Source of the DNA: a virus | Reading direction: 5' to 3' (one strand) | Virus record (IMG/VR): IMGVR_UViG_3300021083_000148 | Coordinates: 1 to 27,615 of that record | DNA: 27,615 nt | Notes under the pieces: generated by a model | What the model was told of the DNA's origin: nothing | The model's input: the letters and a program-made list of their open reading frames with translations, nothing else | The model's database searches: none | Program-made: the position numbers and the translations under genes | In this document: positions 6,439 to 15,742 of the stretch, in pieces | Position numbering within the stretch: position 1 is the first letter of the stretch | How the letters are laid out: each line of letters opens with the position of its first letter

Positions 6439-8706
6439 ATGTCCAAGAAACCGCTCAGTGATTTATTAACCTCAATCGTTCCAGGAATCGATCTAAAAGA
6501 TGATGACTCCAAAATTATCAAAGAAATAACGAAGCGCTTTGTAGATACTCAAACTGCCTGGCATGATAATTATGAGAAAATGAGGCTCGATGTTAAATTC
6601 TTTAATGGCGTCCAATATGACGAACAATGGGCGAGAGCAGCTCGTGCTCGTGGATCAAAAGTCCAAATTCAATTGAATATGTTACCACAAAATATTCAAA
6701 TGATTGAAAACCAAATCAGACAAATGGATGTGGCGATCGTAGTTCACTCCACTGATGAAAAAGGAAGCGAGGATACAGCTGAAATCTTCGAAGGCATTTT
6801 TAGACACATTGAAAATTGTTCAAACGCAAAGCAAGCCTATATTTCCGCTTATGGAAAGAATGGAGCATTAGTTCCAGGAATGGGGTTTGTAAAATGGAAT
6901 AAGAAATATGTCTCTGATACAAGTTTCGAACAAGAATTAATCATTGAAGAAATTAAAGACCCATTTAGAATATTGGTAGACTTTTATGCTAAGAAATCTG
7001 ATTTCAGTGATGCTGAATTCTGGTTTGAATTCGATTTATACTCAAAAGATGACTTTGAAAAGAATTTCCCCGATGCTCAATTATCCTCATTTCAAAATTG
7101 GGAAGATAGAAGATTAAAAGGATGGGTTTATGAAACTTCAGTTCAAGTGGTTAAATATTGGTATAAAGATACTCAAGAAAGATTACTTATTGAATTAGAA
7201 GATGGAACTATTGGTTTCAGTGATGACTTAGGTTATGATAATTTCGAACCAACTGAAAATGCACCAATGAGACAAACCACTCCCCAAGAACAATATTTAC
7301 ATCAAGAATTAAGCAAAGATGAAAATGGTAAATTACCTAAAGGATATCAATCACCACAATTCGTTCCATTACAAGTAAAGAATTCAAGATTGAGCAATGA
7401 TGTTCAGGTAAAGTGGATACTCACTAATGGAGTTGAAATTTTAGAAGAAGGTGTTTGGGATGATTCAGAATTTCCATTTGTTGGATTTGTTGGAACTGAT
7501 ACCTATTATGATGGCGAAAGACAAATCTATGGTCTAGTTAGAAATACCCATGATGCTCAGAAAATGATAAATTACATGGCTTCCAAATTTGTTCAGAAAA
7601 TTGGTGCCACTAATAAGACACCATGGATTGCTTCAATTGAATCTATTCCTGAAAACTTAAGAAAAGACTGGAATAGTTCAAACGTAGATGAAAAAGCTAT
7701 CCTTTATTATCAAGAATATGTTGGTGGAAAACAAATCACTGCGCCATACAGAGGCGATAATGTAGAACCTGCTGTTCAATCATTGCTCCAAGGTTCAACA
7801 TTATTTTCTGAATCATTAAAGAAGACAATGGGTATTCCTGATGCTATGCTTGGTGTATTACCAAATCAGGCAATTCAACAATCAGGTGTGGCTGTGAATA
7901 ATCTTACTGAACAAGGAGCTCAAGCAAACCATCACTTTACTGATAATATGGTATTGTCAATGAAGAGATTAGCAGATCTTGGCATTCGATTAATTCCAAA
8001 GATTTATGATACTGCAAGAGCTATTAGAATCATTGGTGCCGATGGCGAACAAGAATTGATTCGAATCAATGAAATATTCAATCACAAAGGCAAACAAGTT
8101 CACTATGATTTGGATGCAGGTTCTTATGGAGTCACTATTGATACTGGACCTTCATTCTCAACTAAGAAAGCTCAGACTAGCGAGCAACTCATTAAATTCT
8201 TATCAATAGAACCACAATTGGCACCAGTGATTGCTGATATATTTGCTAAGAATTCCGATTGGGATGTAAATGGCGCATTAGCTGATAGAATTAAATTATG
8301 GCAAGCTGCCACTATGCCTTACTTAATTGAAAGTGATGACAAACAACCAATACCGCCACAGGCACGTGTTCAATTACAACAAATGCAAAACCAGCATCAG
8401 CAATTATTACAAGTCTTGCAGAAAATGGAAATTGAAAATCAAAATCTGAAACAAGAGAAACAAGCCAAGATAGTTGACAATGCCGCTAAGGAAAGACTGG
8501 AGATAATCAGAAATGCCGGCAACTTGAAAATCGAACAGCTTAAATTACAAGCCACAATGATTGAATCGAAGGACGATATGGTCAAGTTTTCGACACAAAC
8601 TCAACTAGAACAAATACGCCATCATCAGAAACTTGTAATGGATCATTTGAAAAATCATGATAAGAAATATGGCAGAAATGAAACTGATTATGGCATTTAT
8701 GAGTGA
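6439..8706 (+). CDS. Portal protein (P22 gp1-like)
   Basis: The 755-residue protein has the size and layout of P22-type portals (about 725 residues) and directly follows TerL. It forms the twelve-subunit ring at the capsid vertex through which DNA is packaged. Typical features are the N-terminal QYDEQWA and INMLPQ-like segments, the YDGERQIYGLVRNTHDAQKMIN region (about 355-376) and the SGVAVNNLTEQG stretch in the core. The C-terminal 100 residues form a Gln/Lys-rich coiled coil, as in the portal barrel. AAAGGAAT precedes ATG 6439. There are no in-frame CGG codons over the full length. Its stop lies 24 bp from the antisense NUMOD3 gene end. Confidence 0.92.
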   Translation: MSKKPLSDLLTSIVPGIDLKDDDSKIIKEITKRFVDTQTAWHDNYEKMRLDVKFFNGVQYDEQWARAARARGSKVQIQLNMLPQNIQMIENQIRQMDVAIVVHSTDEKGSEDTAEIFEGIFRHIENCSNAKQAYISAYGKNGALVPGMGFVKWNKKYVSDTSFEQELIIEEIKDPFRILVDFYAKKSDFSDAEFWFEFDLYSKDDFEKNFPDAQLSSFQNWEDRRLKGWVYETSVQVVKYWYKDTQERLLIELEDGTIGFSDDLGYDNFEPTENAPMRQTTPQEQYLHQELSKDENGKLPKGYQSPQFVPLQVKNSRLSNDVQVKWILTNGVEILEEGVWDDSEFPFVGFVGTDTYYDGERQIYGLVRNTHDAQKMINYMASKFVQKIGATNKTPWIASIESIPENLRKDWNSSNVDEKAILYYQEYVGGKQITAPYRGDNVEPAVQSLLQGSTLFSESLKKTMGIPDAMLGVLPNQAIQQSGVAVNNLTEQGAQANHHFTDNMVLSMKRLADLGIRLIPKIYDTARAIRIIGADGEQELIRINEIFNHKGKQVHYDLDAGSYGVTIDTGPSFSTKKAQTSEQLIKFLSIEPQLAPVIADIFAKNSDWDVNGALADRIKLWQAATMPYLIESDDKQPIPPQARVQLQQMQNQHQQLLQVLQKMEIENQNLKQEKQAKIVDNAAKERLEIIRNAGNLKIEQLKLQATMIESKDDMVKFSTQTQLEQIRHHQKLVMDHLKNHDKKYGRNETDYGIYE

Positions 8707-8735
8707 TTTAGTGCAGAACACAAGTGAGATCACTC
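8701..8735. repeat. Inverted repeat between convergent genes
   Basis: GAGTGAT (8701-8707) pairs with ATCACTC (8729-8735) around a 21-base loop, at the meeting point of the portal and the antisense NUMOD3 gene. There is no U-tract, so it is not a standard intrinsic terminator, but it may protect or end both transcripts. Confidence 0.4.
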
Positions 8736-9110
8736 TTCTGATGCTCTTCTCTTGATCTGTGCCACTTTCATCTTAGCCTTTGTTTCTTCGGATCTCGATA
8801 TTCCTTTCTTGGCTTTGCTCATCTTAGCCTTTGTTTCTTCTGTGTGCTGATGGCCTTTCTTTCCTTTCTTGGCATCACTTGCATTGTTGGAATGAGGTTG
8901 TATAAATACATTTCCTTTTTCATATGCTCCAGTATCGCCGTATCTCGACATACAATACTGGCCTTTCCTGCGGCCACGTTCTTCGAGATGCCCTGATTCA
9001 GTCCAAATATCGAGCCACTGTTCGAATGTCAAATCGAAACCAATATTTCTATAATGTTCGGCGTGGTATTTTTGAGTATTAAATGCATGTTTGAGTTTCT
9101 TCATGTCCAT
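8730..9110 (-). CDS. NUMOD3-repeat protein, antisense paralogue
   Basis: The 126-residue protein is closely related to the product at 4117-4530: both share QWLDIW.ESGHLEERGRR-type and YCMSRYGD.G.Y…GNVFIQ segments and two SEETKAKM-type repeats. It lies on the opposite strand between portal and scaffold, which reads as insertion of a selfish element into the structural operon. Identical 22-bp DNA tracts are shared with the 4117 copy. No full catalytic motif is visible. It probably has its own promoter, since its neighbours are transcribed the other way. Confidence 0.7.
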   Translation of the reverse strand: MDMKKLKHAFNTQKYHAEHYRNIGFDLTFEQWLDIWTESGHLEERGRRKGQYCMSRYGDTGAYEKGNVFIQPHSNNASDAKKGKKGHQHTEETKAKMSKAKKGISRSEETKAKMKVAQIKRRASEE

Positions 9111-9215
9111 ATTATATTCCCCAAATATAAATTATAGCATTTATTTTGAATATTTACAAATATTCCTTAATTTAAGCAGAATATTTCTTTTCAAATGGTA
9201 AATAAAACTATGCGT

Positions 9216-9280
9216 GCCGAGCAGGAATCGGCTTGTTATCTGGCTTCAATAAAAAGCCTGGAATGATAATTATTATCATT
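9216..9280 (+). promoter_or_regulatory. Hairpin-rich leader of the scaffold gene
   Basis: Three dyads precede the scaffold start: GCCGA/TCGGC (9216-9220, 9228-9232), GGCTT/AAGCC (9242-9246, 9254-9258) and a nearly perfect palindrome with 9-bp arms, AATGATAAT-T-ATTATCATT (9262-9280). The last could be an operator or a hairpin close to the ribosome site. GGTAAATA at 9197-9204 may be the promoter box. The rest of 9111-9301 is AT-rich and shows no gene. Confidence 0.45.
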
Positions 9281-9301
9281 CATACAGGAGAAGGGAACTC
9301 T

Positions 9302-10300
9302 ATGGAAGAAAATAAAACCACCGAAGTCATTCAGAATCAACAAGTTGATGTTTCCAAACTTTTGAGAAATGATGATTTTCGTAAGATGCCAATGAAGTCA
9401 GAAGAATTTGCCAATGCCGTAAGTGGTAAGTCAATCATAAATGATAATTCAGAATCGGTAACTGAATATTCAGAAGACAAAGGTAAGGCATCAAAAGGTG
9501 TAAATGAATCAAATGAAGATTCCGGAAACAATGAAAAGAAAGTGCCTGATGGAGTTCAGTCACGTTTTAAGAAACTAACCGAAGCAAGAGACAGAGCTGA
9601 ACAAAGAGCCGCCGAACTTGAACAAAGATTAGTAGCTTTGGAACAAGATAGAGCACCAAGACAAGTATCAACTAATAATGAAAAAGTTGATACTAGTAAT
9701 ACTTTGGCAAGTGAATTTGTATTTAAATTGCCAGAACCAAATGCTGAAGATTTCAGAACTATATCTGAATATACAAAAGCAATTGCCAAGTATGAATTTG
9801 CACGAGAAAAGGCTGAAAATGAATTTAATTCAGCCAAACAAACTTTAGTAAAGAGCCGCCAAGAAAAATTCACTAATTTAATGAATAAAGGTTCTGAAAT
9901 TGAAAGTAGATTAGGATTACAAGCTGGTGAATTTGATATTTATATAAAAGATCCAGAATTTAAGGCAAGTCAAGAAGCAATTCTTACTTTATTAGATAGT
10001 GAAGTAGGACACGAAGTTGCCTTTGATATTGCTAGTAATTCAGAAACTCGTGATAAGTTTGGTAAGATGTCTGCATCAGAGCAATTAAGATTCATTGGTA
10101 AATTGGAAGCCAAGTTTGAAAATTTACAGCCACTTAGTGGAAAAATTGGAAACAAAAAGACAAGTGCCTTACCAATTGGGACTCCTGTAAAAGGTAGTTC
10201 AGGTAAGAATCCTAGTATTAGACATCGTCCATTGAATACCATAAATGAAGTGTTTAATAATCAAAGGGATTTTCAAAAGGCATTACGTGAAGATCGATAG
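9302..10300 (+). CDS. Capsid scaffolding protein
   Basis: The protein has 332 residues from ATG 9302, which has a strong ribosome site (AGGAGAAGGGAA). A longer open frame upstream to 9233 overlaps the leader hairpins and is not used. It is charged, low in aromatics and predicted helical: an acidic low-complexity N-terminus (SEDKGKASKGVNESNEDSG), a coiled coil (RAEQRAAELEQRLVALEQ), a second helical stretch and a basic C-terminus near HRPLNTINEVFNNQRDFQKA. Position between portal and coat, length close to P22 scaffold (303 residues) and composition all support scaffold. It guides coat assembly and leaves the procapsid. No in-frame CGG. Confidence 0.8.
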   Translation: MEENKTTEVIQNQQVDVSKLLRNDDFRKMPMKSEEFANAVSGKSIINDNSESVTEYSEDKGKASKGVNESNEDSGNNEKKVPDGVQSRFKKLTEARDRAEQRAAELEQRLVALEQDRAPRQVSTNNEKVDTSNTLASEFVFKLPEPNAEDFRTISEYTKAIAKYEFAREKAENEFNSAKQTLVKSRQEKFTNLMNKGSEIESRLGLQAGEFDIYIKDPEFKASQEAILTLLDSEVGHEVAFDIASNSETRDKFGKMSASEQLRFIGKLEAKFENLQPLSGKIGNKKTSALPIGTPVKGSSGKNPSIRHRPLNTINEVFNNQRDFQKALREDR

Positions 10301-10339
10301 TAATGTTACTATCGACATAAACTTTTTGGAGAGTTTCAA

Positions 10340-11669
10340 ATGACTACAAATAGCTATCAAGTCATCGATATGGTGACTAGAAAGGCACTTGAAGTCCTTA
10401 AGAATAAATTAGGTTTAGGTAATCGTGTATTACGTGAATTTGATGGTTCTTTCGGAGAACAAGGTGCCAAAATTGGCGATACTCTACGTGTTAGAGTGCC
10501 AATTCGAGTGACTGCAACATCAGGTCCTGCTGCCGCAGCACAAAATTTCACACAAACATATGTTCCAGTAGCTGCGCAAAATCAAAACAATGTTATCTTT
10601 AATTTCACTACTAAAGATCTTGAGTTGGATTTGGATAGTTTCAGTGAACAATGCATCGAACCAGTAATGGCTCAACTTGCCAGCACTATCGATACACAAG
10701 GTTTCCAATCAATTGTTACCAATACTATTAGTTCAACTAATAGCACTACATACAATGGAAACTATACTGGTTTTACTAATTTAGTAACTCCTGGCAATAT
10801 TTCTGCAACTACTGGTCCTGCTTCTTGGACTGGCGCTGTTGTCGGAACTACTGCAACAAATCAATACACAGCATTAATTCCGTTCTTGAATGCACAAGCT
10901 CGTTTGGCTGAACAAGCTGCACCAGAAGAAGATCGTTACGTGGCAATCACTCCTGCTTGTAATGCCGCAACTGTTGGCCAAGTTCAGGCCAACATGTTCG
11001 ATCACAGTGTTAGTGAACGTTTCGACAAAGGTATCATAATGCAACAAGCTGGTGCAAAATGGTTTATTTCACAAAATATTCCAAGTTTCACAGCTGGTGC
11101 CTGGACTCAATCATCGACTTGCCAAGTTTCAACAACTTCAGTTGATGGTGCAACTACTTTGGTAGTTAAGGGTTTTGGAGCAAGTGATACTATCTTGGCT
11201 GGTGATCAGTTTGTTATTGCTGGTGTTCATTCAGTTAATCCTTTGAATCGCACAAGCACTGGCCTATTACAAGTTTTCACTGTAATCACTACTGGAACTA
11301 ATAATGGTTCAGGTGGCTTTACATTAGCAATTTCACCAACTATTAATTCGCCGACATCTCCACAATACCAAACTGTGGATGCTTTGCCAACTGCAAATTC
11401 TATCATTACAATGATGGGAACTAGTGGCGCAACTACGCAAGTTAATATCATGTATCAAAAACAAGCAGTGACAATGGTAAATGCTCCATTAGCTGATGTT
11501 AGTGATGCTGGTGCATTCTGTGTTCGTATTGAGAGTCCAGAAGACAAGCTGTCATTGAGATATGTGAAACAATATCAGGCATCGACAGATCAAGTCATTC
11601 CTCGTATTGATATCTTAACGGGATGGCAGGTCACTCGCCCCTCTTTGCGGCGCGCGAATTCAAGGCTAG
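10340..11669 (+). CDS. Major capsid (coat) protein, P22 gp5-like, proposed +1 recoding at CGG 11648
   Basis: The HK97-fold coat protein forms the icosahedral shell. ATG 10340 follows GGAGAG. The N-terminus (VTRKALEVLKNKLGLGNRVLREFDGSF region) and the C-terminal SLRYVKQYQAS and PRIDILTGWQVTRP segments match P22-like coat proteins. In conventional reading the frame continues past the family's end into a Cys/Asn-rich stretch and runs through the terminator at 11698, stopping near 11752. At CGG 11648-11650 a +1 step gives RPSLGARIQG and TAG 11667-11669, the short basic C-terminus expected after TGW..TRP. The total is 442 residues. Because this is the most abundant virion protein, recoding must be efficient or both ends tolerated. 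Confidence 0.9.
11648..11650 (+). other. In-frame CGG, proposed +1 recoding site 5 (CGGC) in the coat gene
   Basis: TTG CGG CGC in frame; skipping C gives TTG GGC GCG CGA ATT CAA GGC TAG, ending the protein before the terminator hairpin. Confidence 0.85.
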
Positions 11670-11697
11670 CCGGATCCAATCATTGTAATAAAACATC

Positions 11698-11725
11698 AAC
11701 CACCTCCGGGTGGTTTTTGTTTTTA
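11698..11725 (+). terminator. Rho-independent terminator after the coat gene
   Basis: AACCACC (11698-11704), a TCCG tetraloop and GGTGGTT (11709-11715) form a 7-bp stem followed by TTTGTTTTT. It lies 29 bp after the recoded coat stop (TAG 11669). The unrecoded frame would translate through the hairpin, which supports the recoded end. Confidence 0.88.
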
Positions 11726-11727
11726 GT

Positions 11728-11735
11728 GATAAATA
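11728..11735 (+). promoter_or_regulatory. GATAAATA box directly after the terminator
   Basis: The octamer follows the coat terminator by 2 bp and precedes the adaptor start by 27 bp. A promoter is expected here because transcription has just been ended; this is the best contextual support for the motif. Confidence 0.5.
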
Positions 11736-11762
11736 CTTTATTACCATTTTAGGAACACAGTC

Positions 11763-12518
11763 ATGGCATTTCCAGTTTCAGTAACCGATCTAATCACAGC
11801 AAGTTTACGAACATTGAACATTGTCGGAACTGGCAGAAATCCAACGTCTACTGAATTAGCAGATGGCTTATACGTCCTAAACGAAGTCCTTGATTCATGG
11901 AACATCGATGGAACTACAATTTATGCTAGACAATTCTTAACATTTCCTACCAATAGTTCATATCAAACAAATGCCAATGGTATATTCTACACACTAGGTC
12001 CAAATGGTAGTGGTTCCAATTGGGAAATGCCAGTAGGACAATCAAGACCAGCCAATATTGAATTCGTATCATTTCAATTACCGACAGTTCCAGTAGTGAA
12101 TAAACCATGTAAGTTATTAACAGCTTCAGAATGGTCAGCTATTCGTGCAACTCAAGTTCAATCTACAATTCCAAATTGGATTTATATCGATGAACAATAT
12201 CCAATTTGTAATATCTATGTTTGGCCTATTCCTGTTGGTGGTTCTACATTAACATTTGATTTCTGGCAGCAATTACCCACTCAATTAACATTAACTTCAC
12301 AGATAAATTTACCACCAGGATATGCTCGTGCTTTAAGATATGAAGTAGCAATGGCATATGCCGCTGAATTTGGTAAACAAGCACCACCGGATGTGGCTGC
12401 TGCCTATGCGGCCATTAGACAGAATATCTTAGTGAACAATATTCAGAGTAATCGACTTGAATATGACGTTCCGGCTGGTCCTGGTGTTTACAATGTTTTG
12501 GATGATTCATTATTTTAA
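11763..12518 (+). CDS. Head-tail adaptor / tail accessory factor (P22 gp4-like)
   Basis: This 251-residue protein belongs to the gp4-like family that binds under the portal and starts tail assembly. Typical features are the helical N-terminus (VTDLITASLRTLNIVGTGR, then LADGLYVLNEVLDSWNIDG), a beta-rich middle with WPIPVGGSTLTFDFWQQL, and the closing LPPGYARALRYEVAMAYAAE segment followed by an Ala-rich helix. ATG 11763 has AGGA at a suitable distance. It begins the tail block after the coat terminator. No in-frame CGG. Confidence 0.85.
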   Translation: MAFPVSVTDLITASLRTLNIVGTGRNPTSTELADGLYVLNEVLDSWNIDGTTIYARQFLTFPTNSSYQTNANGIFYTLGPNGSGSNWEMPVGQSRPANIEFVSFQLPTVPVVNKPCKLLTASEWSAIRATQVQSTIPNWIYIDEQYPICNIYVWPIPVGGSTLTFDFWQQLPTQLTLTSQINLPPGYARALRYEVAMAYAAEFGKQAPPDVAAAYAAIRQNILVNNIQSNRLEYDVPAGPGVYNVLDDSLF

Positions 12519-12542
12519 TATCAAACTCAAAAGGAATAAATT

Positions 12543-13100
12543 ATGTCAAACCCACTTTCACCCCCTTATCCAGCAATATATAATCTTGGTGATAAAAATC
12601 CATCTTGTGGTTCATCAGCTGGTGATTTTACAAATGGCACTATTGGCTCTATTCAAGTTGCTGATGGAACTCATAAGTTCTATGGTGTTCCGAATGGCAC
12701 TACTGGTCAAGTATTAATTTCAGGCGGAGCAAATTCAATACCAACTTGGACAAATACTCTTACTGGCTTATCAGTAAGTGGAAGTCTTACCGAGTCAGGG
12801 CTTATTATCACTCCAGTAACTCCAGTAACTGTTGCGGCTTCAGCGACAGTGAATTTATCAGCTACTCAAACTTATAATATTCTGCGTCCTACAAGCGATG
12901 CCACTATTACTGGAGCAGTAATTAATCTGCCATCTGCTCCAGTTGATGGACAAAGATGCACAGTTTCAACTACAGCGGCTATTACCACTGTTACTGGCAC
13001 TATATCAAGTGCTCCAATTCCAGTATTAGCTGCTATGACTGCCGGGCAAACTGTCACCTATGTTTATAATTTGGCTGCTACTGTTTGGTTACGTGGGTAA
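12543..13100 (+). CDS. Structural beta-rich protein (decoration or head-fibre candidate)
   Basis: The protein has 185 residues and starts at ATG 12543 after AAAGGAATAAATT, the ribosome site reused upstream of several tail genes. The N-terminus is Pro/Gly/Ser-rich (SNPLSPPYPAIYNLGDKNPS). The rest is Thr/Val/Ala-rich with short beta-strand periodicity and ends …YVYNLAATVWLRG. Phage head-fibre and decoration proteins often look like this, and its site among adaptor and tail genes fits. No enzyme motif or membrane segment is visible. Confidence 0.55.
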   Translation: MSNPLSPPYPAIYNLGDKNPSCGSSAGDFTNGTIGSIQVADGTHKFYGVPNGTTGQVLISGGANSIPTWTNTLTGLSVSGSLTESGLIITPVTPVTVAASATVNLSATQTYNILRPTSDATITGAVINLPSAPVDGQRCTVSTTAAITTVTGTISSAPIPVLAAMTAGQTVTYVYNLAATVWLRG

Positions 13101-13151
13101 AGGACAATTGTAAAAAGAAATCAACAGAAATAACTTTAAATTAAGGAAATT

Positions 13152-13490
13152 ATGCCAACAACCTCGAAAGCTCAGCACAATTTAATGGAAGGCGTAGCTC
13201 ATAGCAAATCATTTGCAGAACATGTCGGTATTCCAATGTCAGTAGGTAAGGAATTTGCTGCCGCAGATGAAGAAGTTCATCTCGAACATGAAATTCATAG
13301 AGATTCAAGAGACTACCATGAAAGACAAATGAAGCATCATTTTGAAAAAATGGAAGATCATCACGCTAAAATGATAGCAAGTCATCCAGACGAAGGCGAT
13401 GCAATGTCCGAACACAAAATACACCACTTGAAACAAGAAAAACATCACCAAGAAATGTGCATTTATCACAAGAATGAGCGAGATGAATAA
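13152..13490 (+). CDS. Small virion-associated protein with His-rich C-terminal half
   Basis: The first 40 of its 112 residues (MPTTSKAQHNLMEGVAHSKS, then GIPMSVGKEFAAAD) match a small domain widespread in phage structural blocks. From about residue 41 it is a charged helix extraordinarily rich in histidine: about 18 His of 112, with HH pairs such as MKHHFEK and EDHHAKM. Metal binding or pH-dependent behaviour is possible but unproven. Its TAA abuts the next ATG (13491), so translation is coupled to the gp10-like gene. RBS AAGGAA precedes ATG 13152. Confidence 0.7.
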   Translation: MPTTSKAQHNLMEGVAHSKSFAEHVGIPMSVGKEFAAADEEVHLEHEIHRDSRDYHERQMKHHFEKMEDHHAKMIASHPDEGDAMSEHKIHHLKQEKHHQEMCIYHKNERDE

Positions 13491-15741
13491 ATGAAATTCA
13501 AGAATTTTGTAGGTGGTAGTTATTACCTTGAGAATATTCAGTATGATTCTTGTCGTTCAGTGAATTTATATCCTGAAATTGATGAGAATAATACTGGTAT
13601 GGATATGGAATTTGCTCAATTAAGAACTCCACCAGGCAAAACTCTTGCATTAGAATTACCAACTGGCGATTCTATTCGTGGATTATATACTACCACTAAA
13701 GGAATCACTTATGCAGTCTCAGGATCAGTTGTCTATCAAATAACTGGTGTGCCTGGTTCATATAATTATACTCAAATTGGGGTTTTATCTTCAGATACAG
13801 GTCCAGTTTCAATGTCTGATAATAATAATGTGGTAATATTCATAGATAATCCAAATGGATATTATTATGCACCAGGAGTAGCAACATCAACTTCTATTAA
13901 TAATGGAGGTGTTGGGTATGCTATTGGAGATATACTCACCCCGACTGTCGGCGATCAAAGTTATCAGATAGAAGTTACTGCAATTAATGGAACATTAACT
14001 GGGACTATATCAACTGCTGGAAGTGGTTATATTACTGGTTCATATACGAATGTTCCATTAATTGCAATTGCAGGTTCAGGATCGGGTGCTACTGCCAATA
14101 TTCAAATTAGTGGGGGAGGTTGCGAATATGCTACAATTACAAATGCCGGTAGTGGATATACTGCAACCGGTTACTATTATAATATTCCACTGACTGTATT
14201 AACTGGTTCAGGTTCGGGCGCTACTGCTAATATTCAAATTGGCGCCGGCGCAATCATTGACTGTTTAATTTCAGTACAGGGTTCGGGATTTGCTATCGGT
14301 GATACCTTGACAATTAATAATTTATTAATTGGTGGTGCAGGCAGTGGATTAGTATTAACTGTCCTACAAACTACCGGTGGAGTTTCATCTATCAGCATTG
14401 TTTCAAGTGGTAGTGGATATACAACTGGTGAAGATCTTACTATTTCAAGTTCATCCATTGGCGGAAATGGAAGTGGATTTATCTATACTGTTCAAACTAC
14501 TGTTGGAGAAATAACTGAAATTAATGTATTGTCTGGAGGCACAAATTATACACCAGGCACCTATTCCAATGCTCCGGTCGATTATATTGGAGTCGGAACT
14601 GGTAGTGGTGCTACAATTAATTCGACCATAGCAAGTAATACTTTTCAACAGATAAGCGACCCAGATTGGCAAGGTGCTAATTATGTTACTGTCTTAGATT
14701 CACAATTCATATTTACAGTTCCTGATACCAATATTTTTGTCTATAGTGCTCCAAATCAATTATTACCATTTAGTGCCGGCGGCTTCGATTCGAAATCAGG
14801 TAATAGTGATAATATCAATGGACAATTTGTTATAAATCGACAATTATGGTTGCTTGGAACTCAAACTGGTGAAATTTGGGTAGATCAGCCAACATCTACA
14901 CAAGCATTCCAAAGAATTAATGGTCCATATCTTCAACAAGGATGTGCGGCATTATATTCAACTGCTATATCAGAAACACCAAATGGTCCTATTGGATTTT
15001 TTATCTCACAAAGCCCAAGAGGTGGAGCACAAGTTTATATTACTAATGGATTATCAACTACTAAAATATCAACACAAGTCATAGATCAACAATTACAGAA
15101 ATATGGTTCAAATATATCAAGTGCCACCGGATTTACATATCAGTATGGCGGCCATATATTCTATCAGATCAATCCAACTAATGATAACACAAGTATGTCA
15201 AGTTGGGTCTATGATTATACATCTTCATTATTATTTGGCATTCCTATTTGGCACGAAAGAACATTTGCTAATTCAAATGGCCAGGAATCAAGAGACTTAG
15301 CTAATAATCATTGTATGCTCAGTGGATATCATTTAGTTGGCGATTATAGTTCACCGAATATATATTATTTAAATGACACAAATGCCACAGACAATGGTAA
15401 TCCAATTTACAAAACAAGAATATCTCCACATTTAGTTGTTGGTTTTGATCGAGTATTTGTAGATATGCTCCAATTAAAATGTCAGGTCGGAGTTGGTAAT
15501 ACAAATAATCCAAGTTCGAATCCACAAATCATATTATCATTGTCAGCAGATGGCGGCGAAACTTTTGGGTTTGATTTACCAATGCCTTTAGGCGAATTAC
15601 GGCCAATTCGAAACACTTATACGCTGGTATCGACTAGGTGAATCTCGAAATATAGTATTCAAAGTCACTTGCACTGATGATGTGATATTGAATATAATGG
15701 GTGCTGACTTGTCAATTTCAGTCACTAAGGCTGTGAATTAA
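13491..15741 (+). CDS. Packaged-DNA stabilisation protein (P22 gp10-like), +1 recoding at CGG 15600
   Basis: The tail-hub protein that closes the portal. Family features are the N-terminal FVGGSYYLENIQYDSCRSVN and LRTPPGKTLAL, the DGGETFG segment, and the C-terminal GQFETLIRWYRLGESRNIVF. The last is absent in conventional reading, which ends at TGA after RPIRNTYTLVSTR. At CGG 15600-15602 a +1 step yields LGQFETLIRWYRLGESRN…MGADLSISVTKAVN and TAA 15739-15741, one base before the next ATG. Joined length is about 749 residues, far longer than P22 gp10 (472). The excess is largely a Gly/Ser/Thr repeat insertion at about residues 140-385 with recurring GSGSGATANIQI and GSGYTTG motifs. The match of the recovered C-terminus is among the clearest evidence for recoding. 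Confidence 0.88.
15600..15602 (+). other. In-frame CGG, proposed +1 recoding site 6 (CGGC) in the gp10-like gene
   Basis: TTA CGG CCA in frame; skipping C gives TTA GGC CAA TTC and restores the family's R-W-x-R-L-G-x-S-R-N ending. Confidence 0.92.
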
Positions 15742-15742
15742 T

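Noticed and set aside
9233-9301. Longer start for the scaffold gene
   Set aside because: It would translate through the leader palindrome; ATG 9302 has the strong ribosome site.
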